Source: Gammaproteobacteria bacterium (lineage in GTDB: Bacteria > Pseudomonadota > Gammaproteobacteria > Burkholderiales > Burkholderiaceae_C). Taken from it: a stretch of DNA of 58,542 bases. The position numbers were made by a program, and so were the translations under genes. Below, in pieces: positions 1-8,468 of the stretch. Position 1 is the first letter of the stretch. Each line of letters begins with the position of its first letter. The notes under the pieces are model-generated. The model did no database searches and was not told the DNA's origin. It saw only the letters and a program-made list of their open reading frames with translations. The DNA lies in NCBI GenBank assembly GCA_018820395.1, contig JAHJOG010000069.1, forward strand, positions 1 to 58,542. The letters run 5' to 3'.

Positions 1-479
1 CCTTCGAGCAATGGCACTTCGATTGGCTCGACGTTCCCGCGCTGATCCGCGCTGCCGACTCGATCCTCGAATATCCGATGGTCGACCAGGACCCGCTGCC
101 GCGCTGGACGCACGGCCGCGTGACCCTGCTCGGCGACGCGGCCCACCCGATGGTGCCGCGCGGTTCCAACGGTGCCGGCCAGGCCATCATCGACGCGCGC
201 TGCCTGGCGGGCCTGCTGAAGCGGCAGGGCGTGGGCGGCGAGGCGCTCGAAAGCTATGACCGAGAGCGCGTCCAGGCCACCGCCAAAGTGGTACTGACCA
301 ATCGCAGCACGCCGCCCGACTCGATTCTGAAAGAGGTGTACGAGCGCTCGGGCGGCAAGCGCTTCACCCACATCGACGACGTCGTGCCGCAGGCCGAGTT
401 GCAGGCCATCTCGGACAACTACAAGCGCGTGGCCGGCTACGACCCGGCGCAGCTCAAGCGCCGCCCCTCGTACGTCTGA
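1..479 (+). CDS. FAD-dependent aromatic monooxygenase, C-terminal part (5' end outside window)
   Basis: The reading frame is open from base 3, so the gene begins before the window and about 158 C-terminal residues are visible. The motif GDAAHPMVPRGSNGAGQAI is the FAD ribose/phosphate-binding GD motif of class A flavoprotein hydroxylases (salicylate or p-hydroxybenzoate hydroxylase type). These use NAD(P)H and O2 to hydroxylate or decarboxylatively hydroxylate aromatic acids. The N-terminal Rossmann GxGxxG and the active-site half are missing, so the substrate cannot be named. The stop is 34 bases before a Bug-type binding protein on the same strand, with GAAGGAG between them, so the two probably form an operon that imports and hydroxylates an organic acid. 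Confidence 0.88.
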   Translation, partial: FEQWHFDWLDVPALIRAADSILEYPMVDQDPLPRWTHGRVTLLGDAAHPMVPRGSNGAGQAIIDARCLAGLLKRQGVGGEALESYDRERVQATAKVVLTNRSTPPDSILKEVYERSGGKRFTHIDDVVPQAELQAISDNYKRVAGYDPAQLKRRPSYV

Positions 480-513
480 GCCGATTTTTTTTCGACAAGA
501 AGGAGACCCACTC

Positions 514-1485
514 ATGTTCGCAAGATGGATGAAGCCGCTGCTCGCCGCAGCCGCCCTGTGCACGGCCGCCGCGTCGGCCTTCGCGGCCTGGCCGACCCAG
601 CCGATCACGCTGGTGGTGCCCTACACCCCCGGCACCGGCATCGACCTGATCGCCCGCCAGCTTTCCGCCCACCTGCCTGCCGCCCTGGGCCAACCCGTGG
701 TGGTGGACAACGTGGCCGGCGCGAGCGGCAACATCGGCAGCGAGAAGGCGGCGCGCGCCAAGCCCGACGGCTACACGCTGCTGGTGCAGGTGTCCACGCT
801 GGTGATGAACAAGAGCCTCTACAAGAACCTTTCCTACGATCCGGTCAACGACTTCGTGCCGGTGGCCCAGACCTCGTGGGGCACGCTGGTGCTCGTCGCC
901 AACCCCAACGTGCAGAAGGCGCAGACCGTCGGCGACATGGTCGCCGCGGCCAAGGCCAAGCCCGGCCAGCTCACCTACGCGACGCCGGGCGTCGGCACGC
1001 CGCACCACCTTGCAATGGCCTTGCTGCTCCAACGCAGCGGCGCTGAGATGCTCCAGGTTCCGTACAAGGGCACGGCCGGCGCGGTGACCGACCTGCTGGG
1101 CGGACGCATCGACTACATGTTCCTGCCAGCGCACGTCGCGCTGCAGCACATCCAGGCCGGCAAGTTGAAGGCGATCGCGGCCGGCAGCGAGAAGCGCCTG
1201 CCCCAGCTGCCCGACGTGCCGACCCTCGCCGAGGCCGGCGTGACCACCGACAACGTCGACATGTGGTACGGCGTGCTGGCGCCCAAGGGCACGCCGCCCG
1301 ACGTGATCAAGAAGCTGCACGGCGCGATCGACAAGATCCTCGAGCAGCCCGACGTCGCGAAGGCCTTCGAGGCGCAAGGCATGGTCCCTGCGGTCAGCAC
1401 GTCGGCCGAATTCGGCAAGCTGATTTCCAAGGATTCGCAGCGCTGGGCCGACGTGGTCAAGAAGGGCAACATCACCGCCGAATGA
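514..1485 (+). CDS. Bug/TctC-family periplasmic substrate-binding protein
   Basis: This is a 323-residue protein with a clear signal peptide: a basic start (MFARWMK), an Ala/Leu core, and likely cleavage near residue 24 after ASAFA. The mature part begins WPTQPITLVVPYTPGTGIDLIAR. VVPYTPGTGID and the later KPDGYTLLV are hallmarks of the Bug family, which bind small carboxylates, either for tripartite TctAB permeases or as extracytoplasmic sensors. AAGGAGA precedes the ATG. It follows the monooxygenase fragment closely and probably captures that enzyme's substrate. No TctAB permease is adjacent. It is one of six Bug proteins in the window. The ligand is unknown. Confidence 0.93.
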   Translation: MFARWMKPLLAAAALCTAAASAFAAWPTQPITLVVPYTPGTGIDLIARQLSAHLPAALGQPVVVDNVAGASGNIGSEKAARAKPDGYTLLVQVSTLVMNKSLYKNLSYDPVNDFVPVAQTSWGTLVLVANPNVQKAQTVGDMVAAAKAKPGQLTYATPGVGTPHHLAMALLLQRSGAEMLQVPYKGTAGAVTDLLGGRIDYMFLPAHVALQHIQAGKLKAIAAGSEKRLPQLPDVPTLAEAGVTTDNVDMWYGVLAPKGTPPDVIKKLHGAIDKILEQPDVAKAFEAQGMVPAVSTSAEFGKLISKDSQRWADVVKKGNITAE

Positions 1486-1515
1486 GGCACAGCGGCACGC
1501 GCCGGCGCCAAGGCG

Positions 1516-2328
1516 CTAGCGCAGTCGCACCATCTGGTCGGACTCGCCCTTCTTCACTTCGAGCAGGGCGTCGAGCCCCTTGACCATGGCCGGAAAGTTC
1601 GCATAGCCATGGTCCTTGGTGTCGAAGGTCGAGTCGAGGCGCTTGATCATGTGCCAGATCGCGCCCTTGTTCACCCACGCATCGCCCTGGGTCTCGGCCA
1701 GGAGCTTGATGGCTCGCTTCATGATCTCGGCCGCCGGGTCGATCTGCACCGGCACAGGTGCGTCGACCTCGGGTGACGGCTCGGTCACCTCGGCCGGGTC
1801 GCCCACCAGGTTTTCGTAGTAGCGGAATTCGTGGCAGCTCTTGGCCCAGTGGCGGTTGGTCGAGCGGCGCGTGCCGAGCCCGATCAACGTGCGCCCGGCC
1901 GCCTTGATCTTTTGCGACACCGGCATGAAGTCGCTGTCGCCGCCCACGATGATGATGGTGCCCAGGTGCGGAAAGCGCGCCAGGTCTTCGGTCGCGTCCA
2001 GGCACAGTTTGATGTCGGCCCCGTTCTTCGCCGAGGCGCCGGGCGGAAAGAGCTGGATCAGCTCGATGGCGCTCTGCAGCAGCGCGTCCCGATAGCGGCC
2101 GCAGTATTGCCAGTTGCAGTAAGCGCGGTTGATGGCGATCGCGCCGAACGATGACGCCAGCTCGACCACCGCCTGGATGTCGACCAGCGGCTCCTGCACC
2201 CTGAAGCGCACATCCGGCTTGCCGTAGCTGCCTTCGCCGTGCCTGGCTTCGTAGAGGCTCGCATGCAGGTTCTCGAAGTCCCAGTAGAGGGCCACGGTGC
2301 GGTTGGCTTCGCTGTCGGAAGAGGGCAT
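1516..2328 (-). CDS. NYN-domain protein with C-terminal OST-HTH/LOTUS-like domain
   Basis: The 270-residue protein starts with a NYN (PIN-like nuclease) fold. ALYWDFEN supplies Asp17 and Asn20, KNGADIKLCLDA supplies Asp105 and Asp111, and VGGDSDF supplies Asp131 and Asp133, the usual acidic metal site of LabA/DUF88 proteins. Residues about 188-265 (AIKLLAE..., GDAWVNKGAIWHMIKR, FDTKDHGYANFPAMV) resemble the OST-HTH/LOTUS fold, which binds RNA in other proteins. A metal-dependent RNase or RNA-binding role is inferred from the family. It is convergent with the upstream Bug gene, with only 30 bases between the stops, and has no clear operon partner. Confidence 0.88.
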   Translation of the reverse strand: MPSSDSEANRTVALYWDFENLHASLYEARHGEGSYGKPDVRFRVQEPLVDIQAVVELASSFGAIAINRAYCNWQYCGRYRDALLQSAIELIQLFPPGASAKNGADIKLCLDATEDLARFPHLGTIIIVGGDSDFMPVSQKIKAAGRTLIGLGTRRSTNRHWAKSCHEFRYYENLVGDPAEVTEPSPEVDAPVPVQIDPAAEIMKRAIKLLAETQGDAWVNKGAIWHMIKRLDSTFDTKDHGYANFPAMVKGLDALLEVKKGESDQMVRLR

Positions 2329-2482
2329 GGTCTGCTTTCTGTGGGGCGTGGGCCCGGGCGGGTTCAGCCTGGAGTATGAGCGCGAGCCCGTCGAGCGCCC
2401 GGCCCGACGTCGAGCGCTTTCAGTGAGCTACCCTCGCCCTCCGACTTCCGACCGCATCATTTCCAATCGAAAAGGACATCCC

Positions 2483-2869
2483 ATGACCAGACAACTCATC
2501 AGCTCCGGCTCGGCGTTCGAGGCGCAGATCGGCTATTCGCGTGCCGTGGTGGCCGGCGACTGGGTCTTCGTCTCGGGCACGACCGGCTTCGACTACCGCA
2601 CGATGACGATCGTCGACGACGTGGCCGGGCAGGCCGAGCAGTGCCTGAAGAACATCGAGGCTGCGCTCGAGGAGGCCGGAGCCGCGCTGAGCGACGTCGT
2701 CCGCGTGACCTACGTGCTGCCCGATGCCAGCGAGTTCGAGCCGTGCTGGCCGGTGCTGCGCAAGTATTTCGGCGACGTGCGGCCCGCGGCCATGATGATC
2801 TCGGCCGGCCTGGCCGATCCGCGCATGAAGATCGAGATCGAGGTGACGGCGCTGCGCTCGTCGTCCTGA
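2483..2869 (+). CDS. RidA (YjgF/YER057c/UK114) family protein
   Basis: This 128-residue protein matches the usual RidA length. SRAVVAGDWVFVSGTTGFD near the N-terminus, the central QCLKNIEAALEEAGA and the C-terminal PRMKIEIEVTAL with its conserved Arg are typical. RidA proteins form trimers that hydrolyse reactive enamine/imine intermediates made by PLP enzymes; several relatives act on other imines. The ATG at 2483 was chosen over upstream in-frame codons because the homology begins there and AAAAGGA lies just before it. The stop is only three bases from the stop of the convergent alpha/beta hydrolase, leaving no room for a separate terminator. Confidence 0.92.
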   Translation: MTRQLISSGSAFEAQIGYSRAVVAGDWVFVSGTTGFDYRTMTIVDDVAGQAEQCLKNIEAALEEAGAALSDVVRVTYVLPDASEFEPCWPVLRKYFGDVRPAAMMISAGLADPRMKIEIEVTALRSSS

Positions 2870-2872
2870 GGA

Positions 2873-3622
2873 TCAGCCGGCGGCGATCCAGTCCCACATC
2901 CGCGCCGGCGCCTCGATCATCACGTTGTGACCGTGCGGGCCGAGTTCGACCGCGTCGGGATCGATCTCGCGCAACTGCTGCGAGGTCACCATTGCGTCTT
3001 GCTCGCCGCGGCCCAGGTGAGCCGGACAGCGCGCGAGCCGCATCAACTCCGCCACCGGCGGCCTGCCGACCGCGTAGGCGCGAGGGTCCATCGCCAGTCG
3101 CCATCCTTCGGCGTCGCGCCGCACCCCCCGCCCGGCCACGGGCGATGTCGCGTCGACGAGCCCGGCCAGGCCGGACACCTTCAGGTACCGTTCCCGAGCC
3201 TCGTCTTCCGTGGCGAAGTGCCGGGCCGGCTGCGCGGCGAGCGCGGCCATGCGGTGAAGTTCATCGTCGCTCCACGCGACCTTGATGCCGGCTGCGAACA
3301 CCCGATGCGGCACGAGTCCGAACCACCCTGTCGCCAGCGCCAGCGCGATCACGCCGCCCAGCGAATGCCCGAGCACCACCAGCCTGCCCGCACCGTGGAT
3401 GTGAGGCAGAACGGCTTGCGCGACGGCGGCCGCCGTCAGGCCGATGGCATAGCCTGGCGCAGGCTCGGAGCCGCCGTGACCCGGCAGGTCGAGTGCCATC
3501 CAGCGCCCTGCCCAGCGCGCATCGACTTGCGCGCACAGCGGCGACCAGACCGAGGCTGTCGCGCCCATCCCGTGCAGCAAGAGAAGAAGGTCTGCGCCTT
3601 CGCCGCCTTGTTCGACAAACAT
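2873..3622 (-). CDS. Alpha/beta-fold hydrolase
   Basis: This is a 249-residue alpha/beta hydrolase. LLLLLHGMGATASVW carries the oxyanion-hole HG motif, DLPGHGGSE follows strand 4, GHSLGG is the nucleophile elbow with its Ser, and the C-terminal GPHGHNVMIEAP supplies the likely catalytic His. The family cleaves esters, lactones or C-C bonds; the substrate cannot be told from sequence. The ATG at 3622 is preferred over the longer frame because GGAGA sits about eight bases upstream and the fold begins at once. It lies 49 bases downstream of the YihY-type gene on the same strand and may be co-transcribed with it. Confidence 0.88.
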   Translation of the reverse strand: MFVEQGGEGADLLLLLHGMGATASVWSPLCAQVDARWAGRWMALDLPGHGGSEPAPGYAIGLTAAAVAQAVLPHIHGAGRLVVLGHSLGGVIALALATGWFGLVPHRVFAAGIKVAWSDDELHRMAALAAQPARHFATEDEARERYLKVSGLAGLVDATSPVAGRGVRRDAEGWRLAMDPRAYAVGRPPVAELMRLARCPAHLGRGEQDAMVTSQQLREIDPDAVELGPHGHNVMIEAPARMWDWIAAG

Positions 3623-3671
3623 TGCTTCGTCTCCGTTGTGATGCGTCGCGCGCGCAGCCTGCCCAGGCCTG

Positions 3672-4592
3672 TCACGCGGACGCATCGGGCTGCGCCGGCG
3701 CAGCGTCGTCTTTCTTCACCGGGCCCACGGCCTGCTCCCGGAGGACCGCATTGAACTCGGCGCCGAAGATGAGCGTGGTGGCACTGATGTAGAGAAACAC
3801 CAGCGTCGCGACCACGCCCGCGAAACTGCCGTAGAGCAGCGCGAGCTTGCCCGCGGTGCGGAGCGTGTACGACAGGCTCGCCGCTGCGCCGACCCACATT
3901 CCGGCCCCCAGCACGGCGCCGGGAACCACGGTCGAGAGCCGCTGCCGAATGTCGGGCAGCCAGCCGTACATCAGCGCATAGAGCACCGTCAGGGCCAGAA
4001 AGGCCGAGCCGTAGCGAACGCTGTTGTTCAGCCAGAGCGTGTTCTTTCCGACCCCCACGCTGTCCTCGAGCAGGCGCCAGACGTACGGCATGACGATCAC
4101 CGAACTGAAGGCGATCAGGATCCCGAAGCCGACGACCGCCGTGAACACCGTGACCTTGATGCGGGCCTTCCAGAACGGCAGGCCGCGCTCGATGCCATAC
4201 GAGCGGTTCAGCGCGGTGCGCACCGCCTGCATGCCCGACGACGCGGTCCACAGCGTCGTCAGCAGGCCGATGGTCAGCAGCGCCTGGTTGCGCTGCGCCA
4301 GCACCTGATCGATGACCGGCTGCATCGCATCGCGCACCACCTGCGGCGCATACCCCATCACCCGTTCAACCAGCGCCGCCGCATCGCCCGGGTCGCCGAT
4401 GTAGCCCGCAGCGGCGGACACCAACAGCAGCAGCGGGAACATCGCCAGCACCACCGAGAACGCCATGCTGCCCGCCTGGTTGGCGCTCTGGTGAAGGATG
4501 TAGTTGCGGATGGCCGGGATGAGAATGCGCAACCCCGGCGCGTTCAGCACGGCGCTGCTCACACGCTGCCACGCGAGCCCCAGGCGGTTCAT
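3672..4592 (-). CDS. YihY/BrkB-family inner-membrane protein
   Basis: The 306-residue protein has about six hydrophobic segments. The signature QSANQAGSMAFSVVLAMFPLL near residue 40 corresponds to the conserved Q-x2-Q/A-A/S-L/M-AF-ysllaLfPll region of the YihY/BrkB (UPF0761) family. LLTTLWTASSGMQAVRTALNRSYG and FGAEFNAVL are also typical. These are inner-membrane proteins of uncertain role; the old RNase BN assignment was withdrawn. The start at 4592 (MNRLGLAW) is chosen because the 53 additional upstream residues of the open frame are Arg/His-rich and not family-like. The C-terminus is Asp/Ala-rich. It probably shares a transcript with the downstream hydrolase. Confidence 0.88.
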   Translation of the reverse strand: MNRLGLAWQRVSSAVLNAPGLRILIPAIRNYILHQSANQAGSMAFSVVLAMFPLLLLVSAAAGYIGDPGDAAALVERVMGYAPQVVRDAMQPVIDQVLAQRNQALLTIGLLTTLWTASSGMQAVRTALNRSYGIERGLPFWKARIKVTVFTAVVGFGILIAFSSVIVMPYVWRLLEDSVGVGKNTLWLNNSVRYGSAFLALTVLYALMYGWLPDIRQRLSTVVPGAVLGAGMWVGAAASLSYTLRTAGKLALLYGSFAGVVATLVFLYISATTLIFGAEFNAVLREQAVGPVKKDDAAPAQPDASA

Positions 4593-4930
4593 GGCAGGCA
4601 AGGGTGAATCGAGCCGAGCGCGGGCCGCGTTCTGCCGATGGGCTGATTGGGATGCATGAAAACAGGATAGCGCGTAGAGGAGGCGCAGCGTGTGCGCCGC
4701 GGCGCTGCGTCGCTGGAGGGGACAGGGGGTGGCAGCTTCCAAACCGGACATCGAATCCGTCGAGACGTTTGTCAGGCCAGCAATTTCTGATATCTGGAAT
4801 CGGCGCTTTTCTGCCGATTGTTGGCCTGTTCCGAGATATTCGGCATTTAAGGACCGATAGAAGGAAGGCCTTGTAGCAGTCCCTATCCGGCAACTCCGTC
4901 GGTCGCAGCAGCTCCTGCTGAACTAGACCG
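4593..4930. other. Intergenic region with two short hairpins, no gene seen
   Basis: These 338 bases separate the gntR stop from the yihY start, both on the minus strand. No convincing reading frame was found. Two inverted repeats are visible: CAGCAG-CTC-CTGCTG at 4906-4920, just beyond the gntR stop, and AATCGGC-N8-GCCGATT at 4798-4819. Neither is followed by a U-rich stretch, so either may be a weak gntR transcription stop. The local base composition is lower in GC than its surroundings at 4750-4870, which fits a promoter region for the yihY gene. Confidence 0.5.
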
Positions 4931-5713
4931 TCAGGGCATGAACCCCGGCGCCCGGCTGTCCGACACGATGTGCAGTTCACGCGGGGTCGGCGGCGTGTAG
5001 ATCGTCTGGTAGTAGATGGGGTCGGAATCGCCCAGGAAGGCATGCACGCGCATGGCGACGCACAGGGTGTCTTCTGCGATCTCCAGTTGTCGTGCGATGT
5101 CGGGCGGCGGCACTTCCTGCCGGGTGAAGAGATCGACCTTGTGAATGGCCTGCCCGCAGGCGCGAAAGATGGTCTGCTTGAAGTTCTCGCTGTCGAGCTG
5201 CTCCAGCCGGGCTTCGCGAAACACCGCCAGGCGCACCGGGTCGACCGCGAAGGTGCTGTGCACGTAGAACTCGTCGCCGATGCGGATGCGCCGGATGATC
5301 CGAACCACCTCCACGCAACGCAGATGCGCCGTCCAGGGCCCCGGTCCGGCCACGGTGTCGCGCGAGAGGATCTCGGGGAACACCGGCAGATACTGCACGC
5401 CCGAATCGTCGACGAAGCGGCAATGGAACGGGCGCTCCATCTGCGCGCCGGCATGCCGCTCCGAGATGAACGAACCCATGCCCGGCCGCCGCTGGATCAC
5501 TCGTTCGTCCACCAGCCGCCGCAATGCGCGCTGGATGGTTCCGAGGCTCACCGGCAGCACCTTGGCGAGTTCCTGTTCGTTCGGCACGCGGTCGCCGGGT
5601 GCGACCAGACCGCTGGCCACCGCGTGCATCACCGCGTCGTAGAGGGCGACGTATTTCGGGACACCTGGGCGGCTGAACCGCTCGAGCAACTGCAGCAGGT
5701 CGGAAACATTCAT
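4931..5713 (-). CDS. GntR-family (HutC/UTRA type) transcriptional regulator
   Basis: This 260-residue regulator has an N-terminal winged helix at about residues 15-85 (VPKYVALYDAVMHAV, RVPNEQELAKVLPVSLGTIQRALRRL, VIQRRPGMGSFI), the classic GntR DNA-binding pattern. A C-terminal UTRA-like ligand domain follows at about 95-240. The UTRA fold binds small effectors and marks the HutC subfamily. It is transcribed divergently from the sulfatase-Bug operon across only 91 bases, so it is the likely regulator of that operon, releasing or binding DNA with a sulfated substrate or its product. The rc strand of the shared region contains repeated GCTAT units near 5770-5783 that could be its operator. Confidence 0.92.
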   Translation of the reverse strand: MNVSDLLQLLERFSRPGVPKYVALYDAVMHAVASGLVAPGDRVPNEQELAKVLPVSLGTIQRALRRLVDERVIQRRPGMGSFISERHAGAQMERPFHCRFVDDSGVQYLPVFPEILSRDTVAGPGPWTAHLRCVEVVRIIRRIRIGDEFYVHSTFAVDPVRLAVFREARLEQLDSENFKQTIFRACGQAIHKVDLFTRQEVPPPDIARQLEIAEDTLCVAMRVHAFLGDSDPIYYQTIYTPPTPRELHIVSDSRAPGFMP

Positions 5714-5743
5714 GGTGCGATTGTCCGTGGCGCAAAAAGCGCG

Positions 5744-5772
5744 TTGACGCTGCTCCGATGGCTAGTTACTAT
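5744..5772 (+). promoter_or_regulatory. Sigma-70-type promoter for the sulfatase operon
   Basis: TTGACG (5744-5749) and TACTAT (5767-5772) are separated by exactly 17 bases, close to the consensus -35/-10 arrangement. A start near 5779 would leave a leader of about 25 bases before the sulfatase ATG. The -10 overlaps the A/T-rich sequence CTATATAG, and repeated CTATAT/CATAG words just downstream (5770-5783) are a plausible GntR operator, so repression by promoter occlusion is likely. Confidence 0.55.
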
Positions 5773-5804
5773 ATAGCATCATAGCAATACATGTTTGACC
5801 GCCC

Positions 5805-7277
5805 ATGCCCATCTCTTCCGCAGCTCCCGCGCGCAACGTCATCGTCATCATGTCCGACGAGCACAACCCCAAAGTCATGGGCTGTGCGGGACATCCGGTC
5901 GTCTCGACCCCCCACCTCGACCGCCTTGCGGCGCGCGGCACACGCTTCAGTTCGGCCTACACCACCAGCCCGGTGTGCGTGCCGGCCCGCGCGGCATTCG
6001 CGCTGGGCAAATACATCCACCAGGCGGGTTTCTGGGACAACGCGGATGCCTACGACGGTTCGCAGCCCAGCTGGCACCACGTGCTGCGCGAACTCGGCCA
6101 CGAGGTGGTTTCCATCGGCAAGCTGCACTTCAACCGCACCAACGAAGACCACGGCTTCTCGCAAGAGCAGATCCCCATGCACATCCTCGATGGCAAGGGC
6201 GACCTGATGGGCCTGGTGCGCGAAGACCTGCCGCGCCGCGGCGGCGCCAAGAAGATGGCCGCGATGGCCGGGCCGGGCGAGTCGACCTACACGCTGTACG
6301 ACCGCGAGATCTGCGCGCGCGCGCAGGTGTGGCTGCGCGAGAACGCGGCGCGCACGCACGACAAGCCGTGGGTGCTGTTCGTCTCCTTCGTAGCGCCGCA
6401 CTTTCCGCTCACGGCACCGCCCGAGCACTACTACCGCTACTTCAACCAGAAGCTGCCGATGCCCAAGCTCTACGCCAAGGACCAGCGCACGCAGCACCCG
6501 TACCTGGACGACTACCGCAAGAGCTTCTGCTACGACGACTATTTCGAGAACGAGGCCGACGTGCATCGCGCGCTGTCGGGCTACTTCGGCCTGGTCAGCT
6601 TCTTCGACGAGCACGTCGGCAAGATCACCAGCGTGGTGGCCGACATGGGCCTCGAGGAGACGACCGACATCATCTACACCAGCGACCATGGCGACAACCT
6701 GGGCGCGCGCGGCCTGTGGGGCAAGTCGACGATGTACGAAGAGATCGCCGGCGTGCCGCTGATCGCGGCGGGCCCCAGCTTTCCCGCCGGCAAGGTCGTC
6801 GCCACGCCCTGCAGCCACGTGGACGCCTACCCCACCATCGTCGAGGCCGCCGGCGAATCGTTCGACGCCGTGCGCGACGGGCATCCGGGCGTTTCGCTGG
6901 CGGACCTGGCGAACGGCGCGCAACCGGAGCGGACCGTGCTGAGCGAATACCACGGCATGGGTTCGAGCACCGGCGCCTACATGATCCGCGTGGACCAGTA
7001 CAAGTACGTCCACTACGTCAAGTACCCACCCCAGCTCTTCGACTTGGCGCAGGACCCGGAAGAGATGCACGACCTCTCGCAGGACCCCGCCATGCAGCCC
7101 GTGCTGGCGCGCTGCCGCGACAAGCTCTTCGCGATGCTCGACCCGGTCGAAGTCGACCGGCGCGCCAAGGCGCGTCAGGCCGAACTGCTCGCGGCCAACG
7201 GCGGCCGCGAGGCGGTCATCGCGCGCGGCGACCTCGGCTTCACGCCCGCACCGGGCGTCGTCGCCACCTTCCAGTAG
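5805..7277 (+). CDS. Type I sulfatase (arylsulfatase/choline-sulfatase-like)
   Basis: The protein has 490 residues and no signal peptide, so it should act in the cytoplasm. NVIVIMSDEH supplies N-terminal metal ligands (Asp18 region). SPVCVPARAAFALGKY holds the sulfatase signature C-x-P-x-R with Cys58, the residue converted to formylglycine. TSDHGDNLGARGLWGKSTMYEE is the second metal-binding block. Sulfatases hydrolyse sulfate esters; the family includes phosphonate hydrolases too. It is followed 59 bases later by a Bug protein and controlled by a divergent GntR regulator, so a transported sulfated organic compound is a reasonable substrate. The maturation enzyme is not in the window. Confidence 0.9.
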   Translation: MPISSAAPARNVIVIMSDEHNPKVMGCAGHPVVSTPHLDRLAARGTRFSSAYTTSPVCVPARAAFALGKYIHQAGFWDNADAYDGSQPSWHHVLRELGHEVVSIGKLHFNRTNEDHGFSQEQIPMHILDGKGDLMGLVREDLPRRGGAKKMAAMAGPGESTYTLYDREICARAQVWLRENAARTHDKPWVLFVSFVAPHFPLTAPPEHYYRYFNQKLPMPKLYAKDQRTQHPYLDDYRKSFCYDDYFENEADVHRALSGYFGLVSFFDEHVGKITSVVADMGLEETTDIIYTSDHGDNLGARGLWGKSTMYEEIAGVPLIAAGPSFPAGKVVATPCSHVDAYPTIVEAAGESFDAVRDGHPGVSLADLANGAQPERTVLSEYHGMGSSTGAYMIRVDQYKYVHYVKYPPQLFDLAQDPEEMHDLSQDPAMQPVLARCRDKLFAMLDPVEVDRRAKARQAELLAANGGREAVIARGDLGFTPAPGVVATFQ

Positions 7278-7336
7278 AGCGCGCGCTGCCGCGTCGATCT
7301 CCTCGGCTTGTTCATTCCATGCAGAAGGACCTCCCT

Positions 7337-8311
7337 ATGAAGCGCATTCTCTACACCGCCCTCTTCGCCGCCGTCGCCACGGCGAGCACCGCCGCCATGG
7401 CGCAGGCGTGGCCCACCAAGCCACTGAAACTGGTCGTCGCCTACCCCGCCGGCGGCGGCCTGGACTTCGTCGGCCGCACCGTGGCGCAGCGCCTGTCCGA
7501 GCGACTCGGACAACCCGTTTTGGTCGAGAACAAGACCGGCGCCAGCGGCGCGATCGGCACCGACTACGTTGCCAAGGCCGCTCCCGACGGCTACACGCTG
7601 CTGATGGCGTCGCCGGCCGAAGTCGTCGTCGGCCCGGCCGCGGGCCAGAAGACCGGCTACGACGCGCAGAAAGATCTCACCCCGGTCAGCCTCGTCGGCG
7701 AAACTCCGTTGGTGCTCGCCGCGCACCCGTCGGTGCCGGCCACCGACCTCGCTTCCTTCGTGGCCTACGCCAAGAGCCACCCGCAGGCCCTCACCTACGG
7801 CACGCCCGGCAGCGGCAGCTCGATGCAGTTCGCAGGCGAATCGTTCAAGGCGGGCACCGGGACCTCGATCCAGCACGTCCCCTACCGCGGCGCGGCGCCG
7901 GCGCTCACCGACGCGCTGGGCGGACAGATCTCGATGGCCATCGTCGGCATGCCGCCGGTGGTGCCGTATGCCAAGTCGGGCAAGCTGCGCGTGCTCGCGG
8001 TCACCACGGCCAAGCGCTCGTCGGTGATGCCCGACGTGCCGGCCGTGTCCGAGCTGCCGGGCATGAAGGACTATCGCTTCAGCAACTGGATGACCGTGTT
8101 CGCGCCCGCCGGAACGCCGCACGCCATCGTCGAGCGGATCAGTGCCGACATCGCCGAGATCGTGCGAGAGCCCGCGACGCGCAAGCATCTGCTCGAGGCC
8201 GGCGTCGAGCCGATGGGCGTGCGCGGCGAGGCGCTCGCCAGTTTTCTGACAGAAGAGCGCCAGCGCTACGACACAGTGGCGAAGGAACGCAACATCCGCT
8301 TCGGCGACTGA
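7337..8311 (+). CDS. Bug/TctC-family periplasmic substrate-binding protein
   Basis: The 324-residue protein starts MKRILYTALFAAVATAS and has a signal peptide ending near AAMAQA (about residue 23). WPTKPLKLVVAYPAGGGLDF, KAAPDGYTLLM and ALTDALGGQISM are Bug-family blocks. The ATG at 7337 is chosen because it gives a proper signal peptide and AGAAGGAC precedes it. It lies in one operon with the sulfatase and probably binds the sulfated compound or its product. A GC-rich hairpin follows 18 bases after the stop. Confidence 0.93.
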   Translation: MKRILYTALFAAVATASTAAMAQAWPTKPLKLVVAYPAGGGLDFVGRTVAQRLSERLGQPVLVENKTGASGAIGTDYVAKAAPDGYTLLMASPAEVVVGPAAGQKTGYDAQKDLTPVSLVGETPLVLAAHPSVPATDLASFVAYAKSHPQALTYGTPGSGSSMQFAGESFKAGTGTSIQHVPYRGAAPALTDALGGQISMAIVGMPPVVPYAKSGKLRVLAVTTAKRSSVMPDVPAVSELPGMKDYRFSNWMTVFAPAGTPHAIVERISADIAEIVREPATRKHLLEAGVEPMGVRGEALASFLTEERQRYDTVAKERNIRFGD

Positions 8312-8329
8312 AGCTTCGCGACGAGACGA

Positions 8330-8351
8330 GGCCGTCGGCACAGCGACGGCC
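8330..8351. terminator. Stem-loop after the sulfatase operon (no U tract)
   Basis: GGCCGTCG (8330-8337) and CGACGGCC (8344-8351) form a perfect 8-bp stem with a 6-base loop, 18 bases after the Bug stop. No T run follows, so it is at best a weak intrinsic terminator or a 3' end stabiliser. Confidence 0.4.
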
Positions 8352-8468
8352 CGTCGAACGCCCTGCGCGCAGGCGGGGACGGGAAGACGTTCGCAGAAGC
8401 AGTGCGTCTTCTCATGAGGCGCCGGGAGAGCCCTCGCAAAGATCCATCGGCCGTTTCTCGCGGCAACA

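Noticed and set aside
454-1377. Long minus-strand frame (307 residues) opposite the first Bug gene
   Set aside because: It is antisense to a clear Bug gene with a signal peptide and family motifs. Its product is His/Arg/Val-rich, as expected from the complement of high-GC coding sequence.
1486-1515. GC-rich inverted repeat between the convergent Bug and NYN genes as a terminator
   Set aside because: The gap is only 30 bases, the pairing is short and no T run follows on either strand.
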